Assembly: GCA_016839345.1 (NCBI GenBank)
Contig: JAEOUL010000116.1
Location: forward strand, 1-13,282
Direction: 5' to 3'
From: Candidatus Thorarchaeota archaeon
GTDB lineage: Archaea; Asgardarchaeota; Thorarchaeia; Thorarchaeales; Thorarchaeaceae
DNA length: 13,282 nt
Shown: positions 1-6,468 of the stretch, in pieces
Position numbering within the stretch: the first letter of the stretch is position 1
How the letters are laid out: each line of letters opens with the position of its first letter
Program-made: the position numbers and the translations under genes
Notes under the pieces: generated by a model
The model's database searches: none
Seen by the model: the letters and a program-made list of their open reading frames with translations, nothing else
What the model was told of the DNA's origin: nothing

Positions 1-221
1 CTCAGGTTAATTGCCTTTGTCTTTCGAATCGCCTTTAGGCAGGCTCTGAGATCCGTCGGAATAGAGAAGGAAACGATAGGACTCTTACGTTCTTTGTTGG
101 GAACAGAAGATAAGAGCTCACTCCTACCGGGTACAGATTCAGTTTCTCTAGCTACAGTTCGTGGTCTTGCTTCGTCATCCTCTTTTTCTGCTTCTTTTCT
201 ATATTTTCCAAGTAGACTCAT
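1..221 (-). CDS. Small basic protein, C-terminus cut by window edge; possible ribbon-helix-helix DNA-binding segment
   Basis: Open on the minus strand from ATG 221-219 to the window edge, giving 73 residues. It starts MSLLGKYRKEAEKED, continues through a charged and probably flexible stretch to about residue 45, then has PIVSFSIPTDLRACLKAIRK at about 48-67. That last piece looks like the strand plus first helix of a ribbon-helix-helix protein (pattern xSFSIPxDLxxxLxxI), which is my inference from the pattern alone. The start is supported by GGGAGGTT seven bases upstream, inside the end of the ATPase gene, whose stop codon lies one base away. The two genes are therefore almost certainly co-transcribed and translationally coupled. 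The family is not recognised. It could be a DNA-binding partner or effector of the ATPase. Confidence 0.6.
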   Translation of the reverse strand, partial: MSLLGKYRKEAEKEDDEARPRTVARETESVPGRSELLSSVPNKERKSPIVSFSIPTDLRACLKAIRKTKAINL

Positions 222-222
222 T

Positions 223-1197
223 TCATTGAACCTCCCTGAGTAAAGTTGCGTATGCTTCAGAAACAAGCTCAGCAATATCCTTAGTCACATCTGGATTTCC
301 AGCATTCCTAAAATTCTCTGCCGCCACTTGTTGACATCCACGTGCTAACATTCGAATGTCTCGAGGGTTTCCTTTTGCTGCAGAATTAATCACTTCAATA
401 GCACTTTCTGAAAATGGATATATACTGAAGTTCTCTGGATCAAAACTATCAATTTTGCCCTGAGCATAAGCAATTCGACGACCTATAAACTCCCTAGCCT
501 TTGAGTCATTTAATGATGGAACATCAAGCGGTTCTGTACGATCCGCTATCTGCGGTAAGAATGAAAGCATCGCGTTCCAATATATCAATGTCCCCGACAT
601 CACTAGAGTAAAAATAGGCTCATCAAGAGCTCCCGAATATGCATCAATCATCTCTTCGGTAGGTAAATCTGCAAGGAATCTTAATTTATGAAAGGCCGCT
701 TCTTGGTTATCTGCAACATCCTCAATGAATAATGCAGTACGACTTTTCTCTTCTAGATATCTCCGAAGACTTTCCTTCGCAACTGCATCAATGATCTGAC
801 TAGACTCCCACGACCTCCTGTACTTTATCCTTAGAGAATCAGCTATAGCTGAAGCCATTTGCTTCTCATAAAGACCCGTCATTCCCACGTAACCCGTGAC
901 GAATTTGTTGCCCTTACGATCCGCCAGAGTAGGAAGGTCTCGTAATGCTAAAAGCATTAGTGTACTCTTCCCGGACCCTACTGGACCTCGAATAAAGACA
1001 TGCCGTTCATTTGTGATAATTAGGTCGACTATGGAGTCAAGAAAATCACTATCCTCAATGTACAGACGACTATCGGGCATTTTGAAACCCCGAAAAGGTG
1101 AGAATCTAGCACCAATCTTTTCTTCCCACGCTCGAAGAACTTCTTTGCGTGTGTTGAAGTGCCGAATCAGTGCACTCTCATGAATCGCAATCGTCAT
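223..1197 (-). CDS. ORC/Cdc6-like AAA+ ATPase of unknown role
   Basis: 324 residues. Visible AAA+ elements in order: Walker A GPVGSGKS (71-78), Walker B TALFIEDV (154-161), a sensor-1-like stretch LVMSGT (198-203) and a sensor-2-like motif GNPRDIRML (276-284). The last resembles the GNPR motif of the Cdc6/Orc1 and related STAND-like ATPases. I see no winged-helix domain after the lid, and 324 residues is short for archaeal Orc1/Cdc6, so this is unlikely to be the replication initiator. ATG 1197 follows GGAGGT with a seven-base spacer, a near-perfect Shine-Dalgarno site. It leads a two-gene unit with the small basic protein downstream. Alternatives are a TniB/TnsC-like transposition ATPase, a partition ATPase, or the ATPase of an uncharacterised defence or mobile module. 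The fold class is secure; the function is unknown. Confidence 0.75.
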   Translation of the reverse strand: MTIAIHESALIRHFNTRKEVLRAWEEKIGARFSPFRGFKMPDSRLYIEDSDFLDSIVDLIITNERHVFIRGPVGSGKSTLMLLALRDLPTLADRKGNKFVTGYVGMTGLYEKQMASAIADSLRIKYRRSWESSQIIDAVAKESLRRYLEEKSRTALFIEDVADNQEAAFHKLRFLADLPTEEMIDAYSGALDEPIFTLVMSGTLIYWNAMLSFLPQIADRTEPLDVPSLNDSKAREFIGRRIAYAQGKIDSFDPENFSIYPFSESAIEVINSAAKGNPRDIRMLARGCQQVAAENFRNAGNPDVTKDIAELVSEAYATLLREVQ

Positions 1198-1218
1198 GTT
1201 GTGGACCTCCGGAGTTTG

Positions 1219-1243
1219 GTATCACAAGTACTGCTTGTAATAC
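1219..1243. repeat. Imperfect inverted repeat in the divergent promoter region
   Basis: GTATCACAAG (1219-1228) and CTTGTAATAC (1234-1243) form 10-base arms with one mismatch around a five-base spacer. The right arm overlaps the palindrome TTGTAATACAA (1235-1245). It lies between the ATPase start codon and its TATA-like element, close to the expected transcription start, so an operator is plausible. Confidence 0.5.
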
Positions 1244-1245
1244 AA
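1235..1245. promoter_or_regulatory. Palindrome TTGTAATACAA, copy 1 of 3
   Basis: Perfect palindrome TTGTA-A-TACAA. The same TTGTANTACAA pattern recurs at 2355-2365 and 3689-3699 and nowhere else in the window by eye. This copy sits at the expected transcription start of the ATPase operon. It is a candidate binding site for a dimeric regulator; the protein is unknown. Confidence 0.45.
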
Positions 1246-1264
1246 TTTTTGGTATTTAATTCTT

Positions 1265-1275
1265 GATATAAAATG
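1265..1275. promoter_or_regulatory. Shared TATA-like element for divergent genes
   Basis: GATATAAAATG reads as a TATA box in both directions: TATAAAA on plus, TTTTATATC on minus. A start about 26 bases away would fall near 1296 for the membrane protein and near 1243 for the ATPase operon. The latter coincides with the palindrome at 1235-1245. A second A/T-rich candidate for the minus strand is AATTAAATACC (1261-1251). This is read from sequence only. Confidence 0.45.
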
Positions 1276-1361
1276 TGTGGTAAAAATGTATTCAAGACAC
1301 AACCTTTTTGAAGATAATAGGCTGGCTGGAAGCTCAACCTAGCTCAAAGGAGACACATGAA

Positions 1362-1640
1362 ATGGATGTAGAACGAATAAAACACATCATGAATTCACTA
1401 ATGATTCTCTCTCTCCTGATTTTTGGTGGTCTCATAGGAATCATCATGATAACTGATGTTCGGTTGTCCAAAACAACTGTGTCACTTCCATTTGCATTTC
1501 TATTCATATTCCTAGCTACCTTCATAACAACAGGTCAAATCAACGATAAACCAAAACTTACAGCAAAATATCTCCGAGACTGGCTGATTATCTGCACAAT
1601 TGTAATCATCATCAGTGCATTAGCCTTCACGATTTACTGA
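1362..1640 (+). CDS. Small three-helix membrane protein, family not recognised
   Basis: 92 residues from ATG 1362. The start is preceded by AAGGAG (1347-1352) with a nine-base spacer, which is better than the upstream TTG at 1308 that would add 18 residues without an SD. After a short charged N-terminus (MDVERIKH) there are three hydrophobic segments at about 12-30, 39-57 and 72-91, separated by short loops with Asp, Lys and Arg. No signal peptide cleavage site or catalytic motif is visible. It is divergent from the ATPase operon with a shared promoter region. It ends 65 bases before the ATPase subunit D start and could be co-transcribed with it. No function can be assigned. Confidence 0.6.
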   Translation: MDVERIKHIMNSLMILSLLIFGGLIGIIMITDVRLSKTTVSLPFAFLFIFLATFITTGQINDKPKLTAKYLRDWLIICTIVIIISALAFTIY

Positions 1641-1705
1641 TAAAAAACGTAAGAGTTTAGAACAGCTATGGCACAAAATTGTCCTGCTCTACCGAAGTGA
1701 TGACC

Positions 1706-2341
1706 ATGAGTAAAATCCTGCCCGGTACAAAGACAACTCGCATGGAACTCCTTGCTTTGAAAAATCGAATGCGGTTAGCTGAGCGAGGACACGATCTACT
1801 TCGGGAAAAACGTGACTCTCTTATAATGGAATTCTTTAATGCTATAGCTGAGATTAAAGAAGCTCGAGAAAAAGTCGACTCCGCATTAACAGAGGCTTTC
1901 TCAGCACTCACCCAAGCTAAGATGGTTATGGGTCCAGCAAGGGTTGTAGAATTTGCATACGCCAGTAAGTTTGAGGCGAATCTAAGTATATCCACAAGAT
2001 CAATGATGGGTGTTAGGGTTCCAGTCCTCTCAGTTGAGCAAAAATCTCCAGAACTTCCATACTCCCTAGCAGACTCAAGCGCGAAGTTTGATGTCATGGG
2101 TGAGAAATTCAAGGAAGCCTTGAACGCAATAGTACGCCTTGCTGAGATTGAATCAACAGTAAAACGTTTAGCTTTAGAAATTGAACGAACCAAAAGGCGA
2201 GTTTCTGCCCTTGAAACAGTTGTCATTCCTCGTCTGGATGCAACTGCACGTTTTGTTAAGCTTGCTCTTGAAGAACGTGAACGAGAAGATTTCGTCAGAC
2301 TAAAAATGGTCCGAGACTGGATTACTCAAGAAGAGCAGTAA
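1706..2341 (+). CDS. atpD: A-type (V/A-type) ATP synthase subunit D, central stalk
   Basis: 211 residues. Subunit D forms the coiled-coil rotor shaft inside the A3B3 head and links it to the membrane ring. The N-terminal signature TRMELLALKNRMRLAERGHDLLREKRD (broken here at TRMELLALKN / RMRLAERGHD / LLREKRD) and the C-terminal helix rich in Glu and Arg (KRRVSALETVVIPRLDATAR at about 175-194) are typical, and the length is normal. The reading frame opens at TTG 1679, but AAGTGAT before ATG 1706, and the family's usual start just before the TRMELL motif, favour 1706; ATG 1700 is the alternative. It is odd that no other ATPase subunit lies nearby, because archaeal atpD is usually in the ATPase operon. 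It is convergent with nac. Confidence 0.92.
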   Translation: MSKILPGTKTTRMELLALKNRMRLAERGHDLLREKRDSLIMEFFNAIAEIKEAREKVDSALTEAFSALTQAKMVMGPARVVEFAYASKFEANLSISTRSMMGVRVPVLSVEQKSPELPYSLADSSAKFDVMGEKFKEALNAIVRLAEIESTVKRLALEIERTKRRVSALETVVIPRLDATARFVKLALEEREREDFVRLKMVRDWITQEEQ

Positions 2342-2345
2342 TACC

Positions 2346-2365
2346 TTGTATTATTTGTAATACAA
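2346..2365. terminator. Inverted repeat between convergent atpD and nac; possible bidirectional terminator or operator
   Basis: TTGTATTA (2346-2353), spacer TTTG, TAATACAA (2358-2365): perfect eight-base arms that could fold as an RNA hairpin. It occupies most of the 28-base gap between two converging stop codons, where a shared terminator would be expected. Archaeal terminators do not generally need hairpins and no long T-run is present. The right part is also copy 2 of the TTGTANTACAA palindrome (2355-2365), so a protein-binding site is equally possible. Confidence 0.45.
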
Positions 2366-2369
2366 CTAC

Positions 2370-2765
2370 TCAATGTCTTAGTTTGAGGATAGCTGCAGCC
2401 AAGTCGCCTCCAGTTTCTTCTAGCGCCTGCTTAGCCACCTCAATATCAACACCTGCCTGACTAGCAACCAAGGCCGCATCTTCCATTGGAATCTCAATCT
2501 TCTCCTCAACTTCAACCTCTGGGACGTCTGATTCAGTCTTTGTAGGTGTACTCGCAACCAATCCCCGTTCGGTTTTGTTTCCAGATACCTGAAACGATTC
2601 ACTGCCTGCTTGCTTGATCATTGTGACCTGAGCATTAGAGATTACCCATTCCTTGTCCTCAAAGCGGAAAATCACTTCTCGCACGCCCTCAATCTCCTTT
2701 TGCTCTATACCCATCTTCTTCATCATTCGTGCCATTTGCTTCGGTGACATTCCTCTGAAACCCAT
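2370..2765 (-). CDS. nac: Nascent polypeptide-associated complex protein (archaeal alpha-NAC)
   Basis: 131 residues from ATG 2765. It binds the ribosome near the exit tunnel and contacts emerging chains; archaeal NAC is a homodimer. Order of parts: a Met/Lys-rich N-terminus (MSPKQMARMMKKMGI), the NAC beta domain at about 27-64 (REVIFRFEDKEWVISNAQVT), a low-complexity acidic linker, and a UBA domain at about 92-131 (DAALVASQAGVDIEVAKQAL, then EETGGDLAAAILKL). The length is normal. A GTG three codons upstream (2774) is possible, but GAGAT nine bases before ATG 2765 fits better. It is the last gene of the minus-strand run after pan and taw2, separated from taw2 by 79 bases that could hold its own promoter. 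Confidence 0.93.
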   Translation of the reverse strand: MGFRGMSPKQMARMMKKMGIEQKEIEGVREVIFRFEDKEWVISNAQVTMIKQAGSESFQVSGNKTERGLVASTPTKTESDVPEVEVEEKIEIPMEDAALVASQAGVDIEVAKQALEETGGDLAAAILKLRH

Positions 2766-2844
2766 AAGAAACACATCTCTAACTAATCATATGTAATTAT
2801 ACTCCAAGACCTCTTTACAATGGATAAAACGATTACGCTTTGTT

Positions 2845-3666
2845 TCATTTTACATGAATATCAAAGACGAAGTGCTCAATACCTGGTGAGTAGTTTTTAA
2901 CATGAAACACTTCGATTGCAGATTGAAATCCATAATTTTCACTTATTTCTTCTATTTTTTCAATAACTCGTTTCTTCTCAGACTTGGGAATGGACATATG
3001 CATATGCACAACTCCTCCATCTGTCACTAGAGTTTCAAAAGCTGCAGGTAGATACTCTATTGTATTATGCAAGTATCCCATAATGATACGATTAGCTACA
3101 TTTTCAGGATGTACATCTCTACAATCCCCCAAAACAGCAGTTACTCTTTTACCAAAATCGTTTAGTCTGATATTCTCAGAAAGAAATTCGAACGCCTCAG
3201 GATTGATTTCAATTGCAGTAATCTCAACATCACCCACTCTTGCAATGTTAAGAGCAAATTGTCCAACACATGAGAACATATCAACAATATTTTCCCCCGA
3301 ACTCACAAGCTTAGGAATACGAGCACGTTCTTTCCTGTTACCTCCCGAAAATGTCAACCTAAGAGGATCAAGCCTGAACTTCACTCCATTTTCAATATGT
3401 GTAGTAACTGTTTCTTTTCTTCCAGCTATCAAAGAATATGATGGCTGTCTAACAACCCCTTTTGTTGGACCTTCTTTTACAGCCACAGACTCTATTCGCT
3501 TATCAAATTCTAGAGTCGCAACTCCAATCTCGGTTGCATAGCTCATAAGTCTTGAATCTAGGTGTAGTAGGGCAACATGTCCTACGACATGAATTTTTCG
3601 TGGCATTGGTATATCATGAGGGATATCATCACCAAGTCTATCTCTAAGATACTCTCTATACCTCAT
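2845..3666 (-). CDS. taw2: Taw2-type tRNA wybutosine-pathway transferase (Trm5/Tyw2 family)
   Basis: 273 residues, class I SAM-dependent fold. Visible: RLTFSGGNRKERARIP (93-108), a Trm5/Tyw2 hallmark; motif I VDMFSCVGQFAL (118-129); the SAM ribose loop AIEINPEA (141-148); and IIMGYLHNT (184-192). In Trm5 methyltransferases the last site carries an NPP-type sequence. Its replacement by GYL..T is what separates the Tyw2/Taw2 branch, which transfers the 3-amino-3-carboxypropyl group of SAM onto the wyosine precursor at G37 of tRNA-Phe. A Trm5-like m1G37 enzyme remains the alternative. ATG 3666 has no SD. The gene begins 33 bases after the pan stop codon and is probably co-transcribed. The palindrome at 3689-3699 lies just upstream. 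Confidence 0.78.
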   Translation of the reverse strand: MRYREYLRDRLGDDIPHDIPMPRKIHVVGHVALLHLDSRLMSYATEIGVATLEFDKRIESVAVKEGPTKGVVRQPSYSLIAGRKETVTTHIENGVKFRLDPLRLTFSGGNRKERARIPKLVSSGENIVDMFSCVGQFALNIARVGDVEITAIEINPEAFEFLSENIRLNDFGKRVTAVLGDCRDVHPENVANRIIMGYLHNTIEYLPAAFETLVTDGGVVHMHMSIPKSEKKRVIEKIEEISENYGFQSAIEVFHVKNYSPGIEHFVFDIHVK

Positions 3667-3688
3667 TTCAACACAACAGAAGTATTTC

Positions 3689-3699
3689 TTGTACTACAA
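3689..3699. promoter_or_regulatory. Palindrome TTGTACTACAA, copy 3 of 3
   Basis: Perfect palindrome around a central base, directly abutting the pan stop codon (3700-3702) and 22 bases before the taw2 start on the minus strand. Bases to its left (AGTATTTC) resemble those left of copy 1 (AGTACTGC), so the shared element may be about 19 bases long. Confidence 0.45.
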
Positions 3700-4950
3700 T
3701 CAGCTAAACATCTTCTCGTGATGTTTGTCACCTTGGCGTTCTTGAACCTTGCTTTTTGCCTCACGTAAATGATTCTGTCTAACACAGGTATCCCGATCTC
3801 TAAGAACTTCTGCCAAGTCTCTTCCATCTTCCGATGCTTTTTCAATTGCTTCTCGAATCGCAAACATACCTGCTTCTGTGCATATTGCTTTGATGTCTGC
3901 ACCTGTCAGTTTCTTGTTTTCAACTAAATACTCAAATTTTACATCATCATGAAGTTTCATAGATCGAGTATGAATCTTGAAAATCTCTATCTGACTTTCA
4001 GACTCTGGTATCTTGAATTCAATAATTCTGTCAAAACGGCCTGGTCTAAGAAGGGCTGGATCTAGAATATCGGGTCTGTTTGTTGCACCAATAATCGCTA
4101 CTTGTCCTCTCGTCGAGAAACCATCTAATTCACTCAATAGCTGCATAAGTGTACGTTGTACTTCTCTATCTCCCGAAGTTGCAATATCGAGCCTATGTGA
4201 ACCAACAGCATCAAGCTCATCAATGAAAATTATTGCAGGCGCTTTCTCTTTAGCAAGCATAAATATCTCGCGAACCAATCTGGCACCTTCACCTATGAAT
4301 TTCTGGACTAGCTCTGATCCAATTACTCGAATAAATGTAGCATTTGTTTGATGTGCCACTGCTCTAGCGACAAGTGTTTTACCTGTCCCTGGGGGTCCCG
4401 TTAAGAGAACTCCATTAGGTGGTTCAATACCAATGACATCAAAGAGTTTTGGATTCGATAGCGGTATTTCAACAGTTTCTCTTACTTCCCTAAGTTGGTC
4501 CTGCAAACCGCCAATATCTACATAAGATACATCGGGTTTCTCTTCAATCTCCATGGCACGAATTATTGGGTCTCTTGAGGGAGGAAGCTCTTGGGTTATA
4601 GCAAAAGATCGCTGATTCAAAGCCACAACAGCTCCTGGTTCTAGCTTCTCCTTTGAGATAGATGATGCGATATGAACAACAAAATTGGGTCCGGTTGAAC
4701 TTTTCACTATGGCACGACCATCTTCAAGTATGTCAACCACTGTAGCTGTAATTAATGGAGACTGCCGCAATTTTTCCAATTCAGTTCTCAGAGTCTGAGT
4801 TTCTTTCTCAAGACGACTACGTTCGGCTTGGAGAATTTGTTTCTCAGTTTCGAGGGCACGTAGTCGGCGCTCGAGATGCCTAGTATAACTTTGAGAGTAT
4901 GATGAGTCATCAACACTACCATCGTTTTTGGCATCTGTAGTCCCGGGCAC
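3700..4950 (-). CDS. pan: Proteasome-activating nucleotidase PAN (AAA+ unfoldase, Rpt-like)
   Basis: 416 residues from GTG 4950. PAN hexamers unfold proteins and feed them to the 20S proteasome. Order of parts: coiled coil (about 22-63), OB domain (about 67-121), AAA+ domain with Walker A GPPGTGKT (185-192), pore loop KFIGEGAR (217-224), Walker B IIFIDELD (240-247), sensor 1 GATN (288-291) and arginine fingers RPGRFDR (302-308), then the helical lid. The C-terminus is MFS, a hydrophobic-Phe-X version of the HbYX motif that opens the 20S gate. The frame is open to GTG 4977, but GAGGTG lies seven bases before GTG 4950 and the predicted transcription start is near 4962, so 4950 fits best; ATG 4965 is the alternative. 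It is divergent from mbf1 and heads pan-taw2-nac. Confidence 0.93.
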   Translation of the reverse strand: MPGTTDAKNDGSVDDSSYSQSYTRHLERRLRALETEKQILQAERSRLEKETQTLRTELEKLRQSPLITATVVDILEDGRAIVKSSTGPNFVVHIASSISKEKLEPGAVVALNQRSFAITQELPPSRDPIIRAMEIEEKPDVSYVDIGGLQDQLREVRETVEIPLSNPKLFDVIGIEPPNGVLLTGPPGTGKTLVARAVAHQTNATFIRVIGSELVQKFIGEGARLVREIFMLAKEKAPAIIFIDELDAVGSHRLDIATSGDREVQRTLMQLLSELDGFSTRGQVAIIGATNRPDILDPALLRPGRFDRIIEFKIPESESQIEIFKIHTRSMKLHDDVKFEYLVENKKLTGADIKAICTEAGMFAIREAIEKASEDGRDLAEVLRDRDTCVRQNHLREAKSKVQERQGDKHHEKMFS

Positions 4951-4983
4951 TAGATAGCACCTCATGACTCCATCCACTGCAGA

Positions 4984-4999
4984 TGTTTTAAGGATTGCT
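4984..4999 (-). promoter_or_regulatory. TATA box and BRE of pan
   Basis: On the minus strand the sequence reads AGCAATCCTTAAAACA, with TTAAAA at 4991-4986 as TATA box and a purine-containing stretch before it as possible BRE. A start about 26 bases downstream would be near 4962, just upstream of the SD-GTG start at 4950 and too late for the GTG at 4977. Confidence 0.5.
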
Positions 5000-5080
5000 T
5001 TGTCGGAGCAGACACAACTAGATAAAACCAGGATATTACCGTCATATTTCCACCTACTATCAATATGTTTAGTCGGTAAT

Positions 5081-5088
5081 CTTTATCA
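5081..5088 (+). promoter_or_regulatory. TATA box of mbf1
   Basis: CTTTATCA is centred about 26 bases before 5111, giving a leader of about 16 bases that holds the SD AAGGA (5115-5119) seven bases before ATG 5127. With the pan promoter it makes the roughly 176-base gap between pan and mbf1 a divergent control region. Confidence 0.4.
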
Positions 5089-5126
5089 ACATACCAAGAA
5101 TCACTAACAAAAAGAAGGAATCTACA

Positions 5127-5714
5127 ATGCCTAGTTGTGAGCTATGCGGTAGAAGCATGAAAGGTCGAGGTCGAAATGTGGTAATTGAGGGTGCATCAAT
5201 GCTCGTTTGTCCTCAATGTGCCACAAGATTTGGAGGCCAATCAGCACCCTCTGAACCACGTTCATCTTCAACCCCCAGAACTCATCCATCTTGGATTGAT
5301 GGTCCCGACAAACCAACACCCCATCGACCGAGAAAAGCATCTGTGCAAAAACCTAGACCAACGCCAAGATCTAGTGGCGTTCTCCTTGACGATATGGAAT
5401 TGATAGAGAACTATGATAAAGCCATTCGGACTGCAAGACAGAAAAAGAACCTGTCACAAGAAGAGCTTGCTCAGAAAATTGGAGAACGAATCTCAACATT
5501 ACAGTCTATTGAATCAGGTCGATTAAAACCAACAGGCAAGACAATCAGAGGTCTAGAAAGAGAGCTAGAGATATCTCTCTTAGAGGCCGTCGGAACTGTT
5601 CCAATTAAGGTCAGTAAAGGTAAAGCTGGAACTGGTCCTACTCTTGGTGACAGAGTAATTGTGAAGAAAAAGATGTCCCAAAAAGCGCGTCAAGAAGACC
5701 CCAAGGGAAATTAG
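5127..5714 (+). CDS. mbf1: Multiprotein bridging factor 1 (zinc ribbon plus HTH_3)
   Basis: 195 residues. MBF1 is a conserved archaeal/eukaryotic factor with a Cro-type helix-turn-helix; in eukaryotes it bridges activators and TBP, and archaeal forms have been linked to ribosomes. An N-terminal zinc ribbon, absent from eukaryotic MBF1, is visible as CELC (4-7) and CPQC (28-31). A Pro/Ser/Arg-rich linker follows to about residue 85, then the HTH at about 95-153 (RQKKNLSQEELAQKIGERIS, then IESGRLKP), which carries the characteristic SQEELA. A basic C-terminal tail follows. ATG 5127 has a good SD. A divergent arrangement with pan suggests shared control of stress and quality-control functions, which is inference. 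Confidence 0.92.
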   Translation: MPSCELCGRSMKGRGRNVVIEGASMLVCPQCATRFGGQSAPSEPRSSSTPRTHPSWIDGPDKPTPHRPRKASVQKPRPTPRSSGVLLDDMELIENYDKAIRTARQKKNLSQEELAQKIGERISTLQSIESGRLKPTGKTIRGLERELEISLLEAVGTVPIKVSKGKAGTGPTLGDRVIVKKKMSQKARQEDPKGN

Positions 5715-5758
5715 TAGACCATTTTATTGATTGAATTCATTTAGCCTAAGAACAGCTC

Positions 5759-5765
5759 TTATATA
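5759..5765 (+). promoter_or_regulatory. TATA box of the tfe gene
   Basis: TTATATA in the 166-base gap after mbf1. A start near 5788 would leave a leader of about 93 bases. GTATAATAC at 5775-5783 is a second candidate with a shorter leader. No stable leader structure or riboswitch was recognised in between. Confidence 0.4.
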
Positions 5766-5880
5766 CTATTTAGCCGTATAATACTACAGGTGTAAATTTC
5801 CACTGCGGAAGTTTTCGCTATTATGAAATTCAGTCAATTAGCCAACTAGCCATCTATTACATGCCTAGGTGATTACGTCA

Positions 5881-6402
5881 ATGGTGCATACTAACTTCAA
5901 TCATGACCTCTTCCGACTTGTTGTAGAAGAAATTGCAGGGAAAGAAGGGGTTGATGTATCGACCGTTTTAGTTAATGCAGAAGAAACCACTGACGAAGAA
6001 ATAGCTACAAAGACAGATCTCAAACTGAACATTGTTAGAAGAATTCTATACAAACTCCATGACAATCATCTCGCATCGTATAGAAGAATCCGTGATACAA
6101 ACACGGGGTGGTTCCTTTATTACTGGCGAATTGATCCGAAGAAAGCGCAAGCATTGGTCAATAGAAAGAAACGGATGGTCCTCAATCTACTTGAACAGAG
6201 ATTAGAGCATGAAAGTAACAATGATCTCTACGCCTGTGTAAACCGAGATTCCTCACCTGTACCCTTTGAAGAAGCAATGAATCTCTCCTTCCGCTGTCCA
6301 ACTTGCAATGGCCAACTCGAATTTGTAGATAACGAGCGGGCAATCTCATTCCTAAGAAAGCGTGTAGAAGAGCTAAAAGCTGATTTAGAGGCTTCATCTT
6401 AA
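5881..6402 (+). CDS. tfe: Transcription initiation factor E alpha (TFE)
   Basis: 173 residues from ATG 5881, chosen because AGGTGAT (5867-5873) lies seven bases upstream; the in-frame GTG at 5869 is part of that SD and is rejected as the start. TFE helps RNA polymerase open promoters. An extended winged helix fills about 1-90 (TDEEIATKTDLKLNIVRRIL, then YKLHDNHLASYRR), with the aromatic wing GWFLYYWRID. The C-terminal zinc-ribbon region keeps YAC (C119), the FEEAMNLSFRC core and CPTC (139-142), but the expected second cysteine of the first knuckle is Arg122 (CVNR). The knuckle therefore has three cysteines instead of four. A charged C-terminal helix follows. A DUF2110 gene follows 66 bases downstream. 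Confidence 0.93.
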   Translation: MVHTNFNHDLFRLVVEEIAGKEGVDVSTVLVNAEETTDEEIATKTDLKLNIVRRILYKLHDNHLASYRRIRDTNTGWFLYYWRIDPKKAQALVNRKKRMVLNLLEQRLEHESNNDLYACVNRDSSPVPFEEAMNLSFRCPTCNGQLEFVDNERAISFLRKRVEELKADLEASS

Positions 6403-6468
6403 TTCTCCTTTTCCTACTACAAAAGGTACTTAGCAAACATAAAGCGAAACCACGACTGAGGTTCGTAG

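Noticed and set aside
896..1183. Plus-strand frame opposite the ATPase
   Set aside because: Antisense shadow of the Walker A-containing coding sequence.
1308..1361. TTG start adding 18 residues to the small membrane protein
   Set aside because: There is no SD at 1308, while AAGGAG is well placed for ATG 1362.
1666..2226. Minus-strand frame opposite atpD
   Set aside because: Ser/Arg-rich shadow of a strongly recognised subunit D gene.
2984..3541. Plus-strand frame opposite taw2
   Set aside because: Taw2 motifs are clear on the other strand; this frame has no SD or family resemblance.
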